Below are positions 7,788 to 16,171 of a stretch of 64,000 nucleotides of DNA, in pieces. Source of the stretch: Sphingomonas panni. Its GTDB lineage: Bacteria > Pseudomonadota > Alphaproteobacteria > Sphingomonadales > Sphingomonadaceae. Under the pieces are notes generated by a model. That model was not told where the DNA came from and did not search any database. It worked only from the letters and a program-made list of their open reading frames with translations. Numbering within the stretch: position 1 is the stretch's first letter; each line of letters begins with the position of its first letter. Where the stretch lies: the NCBI RefSeq assembly GCF_022664435.1, contig NZ_JAKREU010000011.1, forward strand, positions 50,425 to 114,424, given 5' to 3'. The translations under genes were made by a program, and so were the position numbers.

Positions 7788-8033
7788 TCAGGTGCCCGCG
7801 CGCATCCGCCGCCGTTTGGCGCTGGCGCGGCGCAACGCCCGGTCGGACAGCGCGCGAAGCCGGGGATGCCGCCGCAGTCGCCGGGCGAAACGGTGCCGCG
7901 CCCAGCGGGAATTGCGCAGGATCAGGGCAGTGCCGGCTGCGAAGGTGAAGATGCCGGCGGGACCCGGCAGCACCGCGACCAGCGGCGTCACCAGGATCAG
8001 CAAGACACCGAGGAACACCAGCGCGATGTGCAT
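7788..8033 (-). CDS. Small membrane protein, PGPGW-like
   Basis: 81 residues. It has one long or two short hydrophobic segments (residues 2-40) holding LPGPAGIFTFAAG, which resembles the PGPGW putative transmembrane family. A strongly basic cytoplasmic tail follows (RHRFARRLRRHPRLRALSDRA), which could bind nucleic acid or lipid head groups. Function is unknown. ATG 8033 begins right at the hydrophobic segment; an upstream ATG at 8123 would add 30 residues of no obvious coding quality. It is divergent from comM and separated from rpmH by the terminator at 7715-7737. Confidence 0.65.
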   Translation of the reverse strand: MHIALVFLGVLLILVTPLVAVLPGPAGIFTFAAGTALILRNSRWARHRFARRLRRHPRLRALSDRALRRASAKRRRMRAGT

Positions 8034-8146
8034 CGACGCCCTCCATGCCAGCCGTGTGTTGCGCTGACAAGACGGTCGCGACGGACCGTTCCCTGCGCGC
8101 GGAAAGCCGCTATGGGACGCCATAGGGAAACGGGGACAGGGGCAGC

Positions 8147-9652
8147 ATGGTCGCGATCGTATCGACGGCGGCGTATCTCGGGCTGGAGGCGCGGCGGGTC
8201 GAGGTGCAGGTGCAGCTGGCCAGCGGCGTGCCGGCGTTTGTCGTCGTCGGGCTGGCCGACAAGGCGGTGGGCGAGAGTCGCGAGCGGGTGCGCGCCGCGA
8301 TCGCTGCCATCGGCCTGTCGCTGCCGCCCAAGCGGATCACCGTCAACCTGTCGCCCGCCGACCTGCCCAAGGAAGGGTCGCATTACGACCTGCCGATCGC
8401 GCTCGGGCTGCTGGCGGCGATGGGGGTGGTCGATGCGGAGGCGCTGTCCGACTATCTGATCGTCGGCGAACTGAGCCTCGACGGGCGAATCGCCGGGTCG
8501 CCGGGCGTGCTGCTGGCGGCGATGCTGGCGAGTGGCGAGGGGCGGGCGCTGATCTGTCCGGCGGTACAGGGCGCGGAAGCCGCCTGGGCCGGAACGCCGG
8601 TGGTGGCCGCGCCCGACCTGCTGTCGCTGCTCAACCATCTGAAGGGCGAACAACTGCTGTCGATGCCGCAGCCGGGCGGCGCGGAGGAGGGGTGGAGCGG
8701 CACCGACCTGAAGCAGGTGAAGGGTCAGGAAACTGCCAAGCGCGCGCTGGAGATCGCGGCGGCGGGGAACCACAATCTGCTGATGGTCGGGCCGCCCGGC
8801 GGGGGCAAGTCGCTGCTCGCGTCTTGCCTGCCCGGCATCTTGCCGCCGCTCGATGCTGCCGAGGCGCTGGAGGTATCGATGGTGCAGTCGGTCGCCGGTA
8901 CGCTGACCGGCGGGCGGATGACGCGGGTGCGACCGTTCCGCCATCCGCACCATTCGGCGTCGATGGCGGCGCTGACCGGCGGCGGCCTGCGCGTGAAGCC
9001 CGGTGAGATCAGCATGGCGCATCTGGGGGTGCTGTTCCTCGACGAACTACCCGAATTCCAGCGCGCGGTCCTCGATTCGCTCCGGCAGCCGCTGGAAACC
9101 GGCGAGGTGAGCGTGGCGCGGGCCAATGCGCATGTGACCTTTCCGGCGCGGGTGCAGCTGATCGCGGCGATGAACCCTTGCCGCTGCGGGCATCTCGGCG
9201 ATCCGGCGCTGGCGTGCGCCCGTGCGCCGCGCTGCGCCGCCGATTATCAGGCGAAGATTTCGGGGCCGCTGCTCGATCGAATCGACCTGTCGGTCGAGAT
9301 GGCGGCGGTCAGCGCCGCCGACCTCGTCCTTCCGCCACCCGCCGAGGGATCGGCCGAGGTTGCGGCGCGAGTGGCGGCGGCGCGCGATGTGCAGCGGGCG
9401 CGCTACGCCGCCGATGGCATCCGCACCAATGCCGAGGCGGACGGCGCGGTGCTGGAACGCGCCGCCGCGCTCGACGCGGCGGCCCGCGCGCTGCTGGCAC
9501 AGGCGGCCGAGGCGATGCGGTTGTCGGCGCGCGGCTTCCACCGGGTGCTGCGGGTCAGCCGGACGATCGCCGATCTGGCCGGCACCGGGACGATCGGGCG
9601 GGCGCAGGTGGCCGAGGCGCTGAGCTATCGCCGCCGCGCGCCGACGAACTGA
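8147..9652 (+). CDS. comM: Magnesium-chelatase-like AAA+ ATPase ComM (YifB)
   Basis: 501 residues. ComM is a branch-migration helicase that extends heteroduplexes during natural transformation. Residues 1-165 form the Lon-like N-terminal domain (VVGLADKAVGESRERVRAAI). The AAA+ core has Walker A GPPGGGKS (about 214-221), Walker B VLFLDELPEF (about 296-305), and a Cys cluster CRCGHLGDPALACARAP typical of the family. A C-terminal helical domain follows with RGFHRVLRVSRTIADL. ATG 8147 fits the family N-terminus. It stands alone; the next gene starts 11 bp later and may be co-transcribed. Confidence 0.93.
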   Translation: MVAIVSTAAYLGLEARRVEVQVQLASGVPAFVVVGLADKAVGESRERVRAAIAAIGLSLPPKRITVNLSPADLPKEGSHYDLPIALGLLAAMGVVDAEALSDYLIVGELSLDGRIAGSPGVLLAAMLASGEGRALICPAVQGAEAAWAGTPVVAAPDLLSLLNHLKGEQLLSMPQPGGAEEGWSGTDLKQVKGQETAKRALEIAAAGNHNLLMVGPPGGGKSLLASCLPGILPPLDAAEALEVSMVQSVAGTLTGGRMTRVRPFRHPHHSASMAALTGGGLRVKPGEISMAHLGVLFLDELPEFQRAVLDSLRQPLETGEVSVARANAHVTFPARVQLIAAMNPCRCGHLGDPALACARAPRCAADYQAKISGPLLDRIDLSVEMAAVSAADLVLPPPAEGSAEVAARVAAARDVQRARYAADGIRTNAEADGAVLERAAALDAAARALLAQAAEAMRLSARGFHRVLRVSRTIADLAGTGTIGRAQVAEALSYRRRAPTN

Positions 9653-9662
9653 GGGAGCGAAC

Positions 9663-9863
9663 ATGGCGGACTATTGTTGCGATCAGATGCAGGAAGATCT
9701 GGAGCGGCGTTGCGCCGTGCATGAAGATCGCTCCGACTGTCCCGATGCGTTCATCGGGCGGGCGAGCGGCGGTTACGGGCTGCTGATCCATGACGGCGGG
9801 TCGTCGATGATCGCCATATCCTTTTGCCCATGGTGCGGCACGCGGCTGCCCGAACGGGACTGA
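9663..9863 (+). CDS. Small Cys-rich protein (DUF6980-like)
   Basis: 66 residues with Cys pairs at the N-terminus (YCCDQM) and C-terminus (FCPWCGTRLP). This is a CxxC knuckle layout that could bind zinc. The middle holds a conserved-looking IHDGGSSMIAISFCPWCG stretch seen in small proteins annotated DUF6980. AGGGAG lies 5-10 nt before ATG 9663. It is 10 bp after comM and could share its transcript. Function is unknown. Confidence 0.7.
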   Translation: MADYCCDQMQEDLERRCAVHEDRSDCPDAFIGRASGGYGLLIHDGGSSMIAISFCPWCGTRLPERD

Positions 9864-9956
9864 TCGGGAGGACGCCAATACCGACCATTGGCTGATTGCC
9901 TCCGTCGAACGGGCTGGCAGGATGTTGCGCATCGGCAACAAGGAGCGAGTCCGAAG

Positions 9957-10349
9957 ATGGAGTGGATGATCCTACCGCTGCGGCGATATTTCGAGATCGG
10001 CGGCCGGTCGCGTCGTCAGGAATATTGGATGTTCACCCTGTTCAGCTTTCTGGTCGGCGTGGTGACGACCGTGGTCGACAGGGGGCTGGGCTTCGACTGG
10101 GGAAGCACCGGACCGGTGAACGCCCTGGTCAACCTTGCCCTGTTCGTACCCGGTATCACGGTCGCCATTCGCCGCCTGCACGATACGGATCGGTCGGCCT
10201 GGTGGCTGCTGCTCGTCTTCCTGCCCATCATCGGCTGGATTTGGCTGTTCGTCCTGTATGTGACGGAGGGGACGCGCGGCCCGAACCGGTTCGGGCCGGA
10301 TCCGAAGGACCCGCATGGCACCCTCGATATCGATCGCGTCTTTTCGTAA
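9957..10349 (+). CDS. DUF805 family membrane protein
   Basis: 130 residues. It starts with WMILPLRRYFEIGGRSRRQEYW, the DUF805 signature (basic amphipathic start, then R-x-EYW). Three hydrophobic helices follow, and IAIRRLHDTDRSAWW-type residues (IRRLHDTDRSAWWLL) sit between helices 2 and 3. The C-terminus is GPNRFGPDPKD. It is an inner-membrane protein of unknown role. ATG 9957 has AAGGAG about 12 nt upstream; an earlier ATG would add 23 residues not typical of the family. Confidence 0.85.
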   Translation: MEWMILPLRRYFEIGGRSRRQEYWMFTLFSFLVGVVTTVVDRGLGFDWGSTGPVNALVNLALFVPGITVAIRRLHDTDRSAWWLLLVFLPIIGWIWLFVLYVTEGTRGPNRFGPDPKDPHGTLDIDRVFS

Positions 10350-10390
10350 CGGTTGCGGGGGCGCGTCGCTTCGGCTAACGCGCCCGTCGT

Positions 10391-10475
10391 GCCCCTGTGG
10401 TGAAATTGGTAGACGCGTCCGACTCAAAATCGGATTCCGCAAGGAGTGCTGGTTCGAGCCCGGCCAGGGGCACCA
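10391..10475 (+). tRNA. tRNA-Leu (anticodon CAA)
   Basis: The 85 nt fold as a tRNA with acceptor GCCCCTG pairing with CAGGGGC, discriminator A and an encoded CCA (10473-10475). The anticodon stem is TCCGA/TCGGA around CTCAAAA, giving anticodon CAA (reads UUG). The long variable arm before TTCGAGCC identifies class II leucine tRNA. Confidence 0.97.
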
Positions 10476-10537
10476 ATTTCCGCGTCCGAGTCGCGGTTCA
10501 ACCGCGCGTCACTCACCGATCCGATAGCAATATTGCC

Positions 10538-10909
10538 ATGATCGATTCGTCAGACGGTTCGTTCCCCTCGCGTGCACGCCGGGCAAGCGTATTCCTGACC
10601 GCGCGCGTGGAGGCGAGCGACCGCGTCGCCGAATGCCGCGTGCGCAACCTGTCCGAATCCGGCGTCTGCATCGACGATCCGGGTAACCTGACCGCCGGTG
10701 GTCGGGTGCTGGTGACGATGGGGACGCTTCACCATCTCGAAGGCTCGGTTCGCTGGGTGCGGGATGGCCGGGCGGGGCTGGTATTCGAAAACGGCCATAT
10801 CGATGTCGCGGCGGCACGGCGTCCGCGCGGTACGGTCGGACCGGCATCGCAGCATCTCGCCGGATGGCTGAGCCAGATGCACGATCCCTATCGGCGGCAC
10901 GGCGACTGA
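10538..10909 (+). CDS. PilZ domain protein
   Basis: 123 residues. It has an N-terminal basic box (RARR, residues 12-15) and NLSESG (N37, S39, G42), which together match the RxxxR plus (D/N)xSxxG c-di-GMP-binding motif. A beta-barrel-like segment follows, VLVTMGTLHHLEGSVRWVRD. It is probably a single-domain cytoplasmic c-di-GMP receptor. It sits between tRNA-Leu and the chemotaxis operon, so a role in motility or surface behaviour is plausible but inferred. ATG 10538 is the first start after the tRNA; a frame start inside the tRNA is rejected. Confidence 0.85.
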   Translation: MIDSSDGSFPSRARRASVFLTARVEASDRVAECRVRNLSESGVCIDDPGNLTAGGRVLVTMGTLHHLEGSVRWVRDGRAGLVFENGHIDVAAARRPRGTVGPASQHLAGWLSQMHDPYRRHGD

Positions 10910-11342
10910 CACGCTGATACCGGGCCGTCGCGATGTCATGCGTGGGCGTGGCGGCGACGAATCGTCGCCTTCCCCGGCGACTCCGCCAACCGATCGACAT
11001 TTAGCGCCTATCGCAAATTCTCGTACTTCCCGTGCAGGCGGGAATCCGTAGCCGCTGACGTTTTGGTCGGAGCGTTGACGCTGGCGCTTGTCGACTTCCG
11101 CCTGCGCGGCAGAGAAGATGGCGATGGAGCGGTCGTCCATGGAGCCGAAGGCGATCGGCCCCGGCGCAATGTCCTGCGCCGCCGGCTCCGACGGGCCGTG
11201 CCGATCCGAGCACGACAACGTCCCGCAAAAGCGGTCGAAAACGCCGTTAACCAGAAATTATACGAACGGGCTTAGGCATGCACGATAGCGAGCATGGGCA
11301 GTCCGGGGGGACATCGCTGACGATCGTTTTTGGAGCAGATGA
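10910..11342. other. Intergenic region with a repeat and possible coding fossil
   Basis: No confident gene lies in this 433-bp gap. A degenerate palindromic repeat is at 11021-11050. On the minus strand, 11051-11218 reads as plausible codons (including MDDRSIAIFSAAQAEVDKR) that run straight into the repeat, which may be the remains of a small gene. The last 140 bp hold the presumed promoter of the chemotaxis operon; no clear -35/-10 pair was seen. Confidence 0.4.
11021..11050. repeat. Degenerate single copy of the 30-bp palindromic repeat
   Basis: 25 of 30 positions match the consensus of the units at 4417-4446 and 4484-4513, including the GGCGGGAATCC arm. The left arm is mutated, so the hairpin is weakened. 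Confidence 0.55.
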
Positions 11343-12815
11343 ATGACGCCGTGGTTCCGTAAACATGCCCCGATTCGCCGGAAATTCGCGATCATGGGCG
11401 TCGCCTATGCCGCGTTGGCGGCGATACCGGTCGCGACGACGGCGGCGGCGCTCTCTGGTGTCGGGTCGGCTGGCGTGCTGCTGGGCCTTGCCGGTGTCGC
11501 GCTGCTGCTGACGATCGTGGCCACGTTCGGCTTCCGCTCCGCGGTTTGCGACCCCTATGTCGCTTCGGTCGTGCGGATGGAGGGGATTGCCGCGGGCGAC
11601 CTGACCACCCCGATCGACTATACCGACTTTCAGGACTGTGTCGGCCGGATGGCCCGCGCGATGGAAGTGTTTCGTGCCAATGCGCAGGTGGTGAAGGACG
11701 CGACCAAGGCGCAGGAGCTGCTGGTCGGTCATCTGGGGCAGGGGCTGTCGCGCCTTGCCGCCAGCGATGTCAGCTACCGCATCACCGATGCGTTCCCCGC
11801 CGATTACGAACGGCTGCGCGCCGATTTCAACGCGGCCATGGAGGCCGTGTCGGAAGTGCTGTCGGCCGTACGTCAGGCGACCAACGGAATCACCAGCGGC
11901 GCGCACGACATTCGCCAGGCATCGGACGACCTGTCGCAGCGTACCGAGCAACAGGCCGCGAGCCTGGAGGAAACCGCCGCGGCGATGGACCAGATCACCG
12001 GTACGGTCCGCGAAACCGCCGCCGGGGCCACCCGCGCCCATGCCGTCGTCAGCGAAACCCGTGACGAAGCCGAACAGTCGGGCGACGTCGTGCGCCGCGC
12101 GGTGGACGCGATGCACGGCATCGAGCGTGCGTCGGGTGAGATCGGCGACATCATCACCGTCATCGACGGCATCGCTTTCCAGACGAACCTGCTGGCGCTG
12201 AACGCCGGCGTGGAGGCGGCACGTGCGGGCGACGCCGGCAAGGGCTTTGCGGTCGTCGCGTCCGAAGTGCGCGCACTGGCACAGCGCTCGGCCGATGCGG
12301 CAAAGGACGTCAAGGCCAAGATCAACGCATCGTCCGAACAGGTCGCGACCGGTGTCGAACTGGTCAGCGAAACCGGCAAGGCGCTGCAACGGATCATCGG
12401 CCGCATCGGCGAGATCAGTACGTTGGTCGGCACCATCGCCACCTCGGCCGATCAGCAGGCGACCGGGCTGCAGCAGGTCAATACCGCCGTCAACGAGATG
12501 GACGGCGTGACGCAGCAAAATGCCGCCATGGTCGAACAGGCCACCGCGGCCGCCCGCAGCCTGGCCGAAGAGGCGCAGGAATTGCAGCGGCAGGTCGACC
12601 GCTTCACGCTGTCGGCCGGCGGGTCTGCGCGCACGGCATCGTTCGCCCCGCGCCACGCCCCCACGCAAAGTGCCGTGCACCGGCTGCAGGCGCGGGTCGC
12701 GCAGGTCAGCCGCGAAATGGCCCCGCCGCCAGCCCCGCGCCGCAAGGTCGCCGCGACCGCCAGCGCCGCTGCCGCAGCGCCCGTCGTCAGCGATGACGAC
12801 TGGAGCGAATTCTGA
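11343..12815 (+). CDS. Methyl-accepting chemotaxis protein without periplasmic domain
   Basis: 490 residues. Two adjacent hydrophobic helices (about 17-37 and 41-64) leave almost no periplasmic loop. A HAMP domain (about 66-120, with GDLTTPI) and a second HAMP-like segment (about 138-175, DVSYRITDAFPADYERL) follow. The signalling domain has an LNAGVEAARAGDAGKGFAVVASEVRALAQRS hairpin tip and flanking Gln/Glu-rich methylation helices. The C-terminus is DDDWSEF, a WxxF-type tail likely to tether CheR or CheB. It is the first gene of the che operon and presumably its main receptor, sensing membrane or cytoplasmic cues. Confidence 0.9.
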   Translation: MTPWFRKHAPIRRKFAIMGVAYAALAAIPVATTAAALSGVGSAGVLLGLAGVALLLTIVATFGFRSAVCDPYVASVVRMEGIAAGDLTTPIDYTDFQDCVGRMARAMEVFRANAQVVKDATKAQELLVGHLGQGLSRLAASDVSYRITDAFPADYERLRADFNAAMEAVSEVLSAVRQATNGITSGAHDIRQASDDLSQRTEQQAASLEETAAAMDQITGTVRETAAGATRAHAVVSETRDEAEQSGDVVRRAVDAMHGIERASGEIGDIITVIDGIAFQTNLLALNAGVEAARAGDAGKGFAVVASEVRALAQRSADAAKDVKAKINASSEQVATGVELVSETGKALQRIIGRIGEISTLVGTIATSADQQATGLQQVNTAVNEMDGVTQQNAAMVEQATAAARSLAEEAQELQRQVDRFTLSAGGSARTASFAPRHAPTQSAVHRLQARVAQVSREMAPPPAPRRKVAATASAAAAAPVVSDDDWSEF

Positions 12816-12850
12816 ACCGAACCGCCGACCGCGACATCCTCTCTCGGGAC

Positions 12851-13120
12851 ATGCCAATGACCATCGCCCTTCCTGCCGTGCTAGATACCCCCGCCGCCGC
12901 AGCGCTGCGCCAGACGCTGCGCGACGCGATCGGCAGCGGCCAGCCGATCCAGCTCGATGCATCGGGCGTGGAGCGGATCGGCCAGGCCTGTCTTCAGGTC
13001 CTCGCCGCCGCCGAAGCCGCGGCCGAGGAGTCCGGCCAGGAATTCCGCATCGTCGGAGCCAGCCCCGTATTCGCCGACATGGCGACGCTGGCGGCCCTCG
13101 ACACCCTTATCGCCGCCTGA
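12851..13120 (+). CDS. STAS domain protein of the che operon
   Basis: 89 residues, a single STAS domain. The conserved centre is LDASGVERIGQACLQVLAAA, where the phosphorylatable Ser of anti-sigma antagonists would lie near SGVERIG. Such proteins occur at the start of alphaproteobacterial che operons as small partners or scaffolds of unproven role. Either ATG 12851 or ATG 12857 could be the start. It lies 35 bp after the receptor gene and 16 bp before cheA, clearly in the same operon. Confidence 0.8.
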   Translation: MPMTIALPAVLDTPAAAALRQTLRDAIGSGQPIQLDASGVERIGQACLQVLAAAEAAAEESGQEFRIVGASPVFADMATLAALDTLIAA

Positions 13121-13136
13121 ATCGGGAGCGAAGCCC

Positions 13137-15311
13137 ATGGACCTCGACGCAATCCAGCAGATCTTCTTTCAGGAGTGCGAGGAAGGCCTCGCCGCGATGG
13201 AAGGCAATTTCGCGGCGCTGCGCGACGGCGACCGCGATTCGGAAACGATCAACGCCGTGTTCCGCTGCGTGCATTCGATCAAGGGTGGGGCCGGGGCGTT
13301 CGGCCATGAGCGGCTGCAGGCCTATACCCATCAATATGAGACGCTGCTCGACCTGATCCGCAACGGCACGCTGGAACTGACGCCCGCACTGCTCGACGTG
13401 GTGGTCGGCGCGTTCGACATGCTGGCCGACCATGTGGCGGCGGCGCGCGACAACGATACCCCGCCTGCCGACGCGGCGATGCTGGAGCGGTTGCAGGCAG
13501 CGGCCGGCGGCGACACCGCGCCCAAGGCGGCGACCGCCCCGGTGGCCGAAGTAGCACCGGTGGTCGAGATGTCGGACGACCTCGACGACCTGATGTCGCT
13601 GCTGGGCGATGTCGCCCAGTCGGAGGACGGTGCCGATGCCGCCAATGGCTGGCGCCTGCGCTATACGCCGGGCGCCAAGGCGTTCGAACATGGTTCCGAA
13701 CCGCTGCTGTTGCTGCGCGAACTGACGATGCTTGGCGGCAAGGTCACTGCTTGCGACCGCGCCGCGTTGCCGTCGATCGACACGATGGACCCCGAATGCG
13801 GCTATCTGGCGTGGGACGTCGCGCTGCCGGCCAGCGTTGCCGAGGACGATATTCGTGCGGTGTTCGAATTCGGCGATCCGACCGCGATCACGCTGGCGCG
13901 CGGCGATGCCCAGCCGGCGATGGCCGAGGACAGTGTCGATGCGCTGTTCGACTTGCTCGATTCGTTCGAACCGGCCCCCGTAGCAGCGGTCGAAACGCCG
14001 GAGCCTGTCGCCCCGCCGCCTCCGCCTCCGCCTCCGCCGCCCCCTGCACCGGCTCCCGCCCCGGCCCCTGTCGCTGCCGAACCGGCCGCGCCGCGCGCTG
14101 CGACGCCGAGCGCGCCTGCGGCACCGGCGGCGCAGACGATCCGCGTCGACCTCGACAAGCTCGACCGGCTGGTCAACCTGGTCGGCGAGCTGGTGATTAC
14201 CCAGGCGATGCTGGCCCAGCGTCTGGCCGAAAACCAGATGGGCGGCATTTCGGAGCTGAGCGACCTCGAGCATCTGACGCGCGAGTTGCAGGAATCGACG
14301 ATGGCGATCCGCGCGCAGCCGATGAAGACGGTGTTCAGCCGCGTGCCGCGCATCGTCCGCGAACTGGAGGGCGAAACCGGCAAGCGCGTCCGCCTCGAAG
14401 TCGATGGCGAGATGACCGAGGTCGACAAGACCGTGGTCGAACGGATCGGCGAACCGCTGACCCACCTGATCCGCAACGCCGTCGACCATGGGCTGGAAAT
14501 GCCCGATGCCCGTGTCGCGGCGGGCAAGCCGGCCGAGGGTGTCGTGCGCCTTGCCGCCGCGCACCAGTCGGGCCGGATCGTCATCACCGTGTCGGACGAC
14601 GGTCAGGGGATCAATCGCGCTCGGGTGAAGGCCAAGGCCATCGAAAAGGGCATCATCCTGCCCGACGCGGTGCTGAGCGACGAAGAGATCGACAATCTGA
14701 TCTTCGCGCCCGGTTTCTCGACCGCGGCGGCCATCACCAACGTATCCGGGCGCGGCGTCGGTATGGACGTGGTGCGCAAGAATATCCAGGCGCTGGGCGG
14801 CCGCATCGGCATCCAGTCGCGCGAAGGCTTCGGATCGAGCTTTTCGCTCAGTCTGCCGCTGACGCTGGCGGTGCTGGACGGCATGATCGTGACCGTCGGC
14901 GCACAGACCTTCGTCATCCCGCTCGGCCATATCGTCGAAAGCCTGCGCCCCGATGCGGATACGCTCAGCCGGCTGGGGCCGGACGGCACCGTCCTCGACG
15001 TGCGGGGTTCCTATGTGCCCGTGCTGCGCATCGCCGATTATCTGGGCATCGATGGCGCGCAGCGTAATCCGACCGACGCCGTGCTGATCGTGGTCGATGG
15101 CGACCATGGCCAGGCCGCGTTACTGGTCGATACGATCCAGGACCAGCGGCAGGTCGTCGTGAAGAGCCTGGAGGCCAATTATCACGCGATCGACGGCGTG
15201 GCCGGGGCGACGATCCTGGGTGACGGGCGCGTCGCGCTGATCGCCGATGTCGATGCGCTGACCACGCGTGGTCGCTTCGCCAACCGTCCGACCGCAGCGC
15301 TGGCCGCATGA
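13137..15311 (+). CDS. cheA: Chemotaxis histidine kinase CheA
   Basis: 724 residues. Domains in order: Hpt/P1 with phospho-acceptor His46 (CVHSIKGGAGAFG), a P2-like CheY-binding domain (about 160-265, WRLRYTPGAKAFEHG), and a long Pro/Ala linker (about 285-335). P3 dimerisation follows (LDRLVNLVGELVITQAML). The P4 ATPase has N-box HLIRNAVDHGLE, G1 VSDDGQGIN and G2 GRGVGMDVV. The C-terminus is a CheW-like P5 domain. It autophosphorylates in response to receptors and feeds CheY and CheB. ATG 13137 begins the Hpt domain. The stop overlaps cheR as ATGA (15308-15311). Confidence 0.97.
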   Translation: MDLDAIQQIFFQECEEGLAAMEGNFAALRDGDRDSETINAVFRCVHSIKGGAGAFGHERLQAYTHQYETLLDLIRNGTLELTPALLDVVVGAFDMLADHVAAARDNDTPPADAAMLERLQAAAGGDTAPKAATAPVAEVAPVVEMSDDLDDLMSLLGDVAQSEDGADAANGWRLRYTPGAKAFEHGSEPLLLLRELTMLGGKVTACDRAALPSIDTMDPECGYLAWDVALPASVAEDDIRAVFEFGDPTAITLARGDAQPAMAEDSVDALFDLLDSFEPAPVAAVETPEPVAPPPPPPPPPPPAPAPAPAPVAAEPAAPRAATPSAPAAPAAQTIRVDLDKLDRLVNLVGELVITQAMLAQRLAENQMGGISELSDLEHLTRELQESTMAIRAQPMKTVFSRVPRIVRELEGETGKRVRLEVDGEMTEVDKTVVERIGEPLTHLIRNAVDHGLEMPDARVAAGKPAEGVVRLAAAHQSGRIVITVSDDGQGINRARVKAKAIEKGIILPDAVLSDEEIDNLIFAPGFSTAAAITNVSGRGVGMDVVRKNIQALGGRIGIQSREGFGSSFSLSLPLTLAVLDGMIVTVGAQTFVIPLGHIVESLRPDADTLSRLGPDGTVLDVRGSYVPVLRIADYLGIDGAQRNPTDAVLIVVDGDHGQAALLVDTIQDQRQVVVKSLEANYHAIDGVAGATILGDGRVALIADVDALTTRGRFANRPTAALAA

Positions 15312-16171
15312 CCCGGGCCGCCGCCCTCGACAACAACCGCGCGCGTGAATTCGAATTCCACCCGCGCGACCACCACGCCATCGCGGCGCTGGTGTATGAC
15401 GAGGTCGGCATCCTGCTGCCCGACGGCAAGGCGCAGCTGGTCTACGGCCGGATCGCGCCGCGCGTGCGGGCGTGCGGGCTGACCAGCTTTGCCGACTATG
15501 TCGCGCATATCGGCCGTGATGCCGAGGAACGCGGCCGCGCGATCGACGCGCTGACCACGAACCACACCAGCTTCTTTCGCGAAAACCATCATTTCGAGGA
15601 TTTCGTCGAGCGGATCTGGCCGGAGCTGGCCGACCGGCTTGCCAAGGGGGGCCGCGTGCGGCTGTGGTCGGCGGCCTGTTCGAGCGGCGAAGAACCCTAT
15701 TCGTGGCTGATGGCGATGTTCGGGACCGATCGCGCCGCGGCCCAGCGACTTTTGAAGGCCGATCTGCGCCTGCTGGCGACCGACGTGTCGCCCAGCGTGC
15801 TGAACACCGCACGCGCGGGCCGGTATTCGAAGGAAACGATGCGGACTGTACCCGCGTCGCTGCGTTCCGTCTGGACCCGGGGGGAGGGCGACCAGTTGGT
15901 CGTCGACCCGGTCCTGCGCGACGGAATCGCGTTCAAGCCGCTAAACCTGCTCGGCGAATGGCCGTTCAAGGGACGGTTCGACACGATCTTCTGTCGCAAT
16001 GTCATGATCTATTTCGACGAGCCCACAAAGGAGCGCCTGCTGGCGCGGTTCGCCGAGCGATTGGAGGTTGGGGGGATGCTCTACATCGGTCATTCGGAGC
16101 GGTTGATCGGCGCGGTACAGGACAAGTTCCGCTGCATCGGCCGTACCGCCTATCAGAAGATCGCGGCATGA
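15308..16171 (+). CDS. cheR: Chemotaxis protein methyltransferase CheR
   Basis: 287 residues. It methylates receptor glutamates using S-adenosylmethionine. The N-terminal helical domain includes LTTNHTSFFRENHHFEDF. The Rossmann part has the SAM site LWSAACSSGEEPYS and the DTIFCRNVMIYFDEPTK motif with GGMLYIGHSERL. A small beta-insert typical of tail-binding CheR proteins is present, consistent with the WxxF tail of the operon receptor. ATGA overlaps join it to cheA upstream and cheB downstream. Confidence 0.97.
   Translation: MTRAAALDNNRAREFEFHPRDHHAIAALVYDEVGILLPDGKAQLVYGRIAPRVRACGLTSFADYVAHIGRDAEERGRAIDALTTNHTSFFRENHHFEDFVERIWPELADRLAKGGRVRLWSAACSSGEEPYSWLMAMFGTDRAAAQRLLKADLRLLATDVSPSVLNTARAGRYSKETMRTVPASLRSVWTRGEGDQLVVDPVLRDGIAFKPLNLLGEWPFKGRFDTIFCRNVMIYFDEPTKERLLARFAERLEVGGMLYIGHSERLIGAVQDKFRCIGRTAYQKIAA

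Noticed and set aside
10397..10537. PilZ gene starting inside tRNA-Leu
   Set aside because: The first 47 codons translate the tRNA and its flank; ATG 10538 starts the conserved domain.
13107..15107. Long minus-strand open frame opposite cheA
   Set aside because: Shadow of cheA, rich in His/Arg/Gln repeats derived from the Pro/Ala linker.
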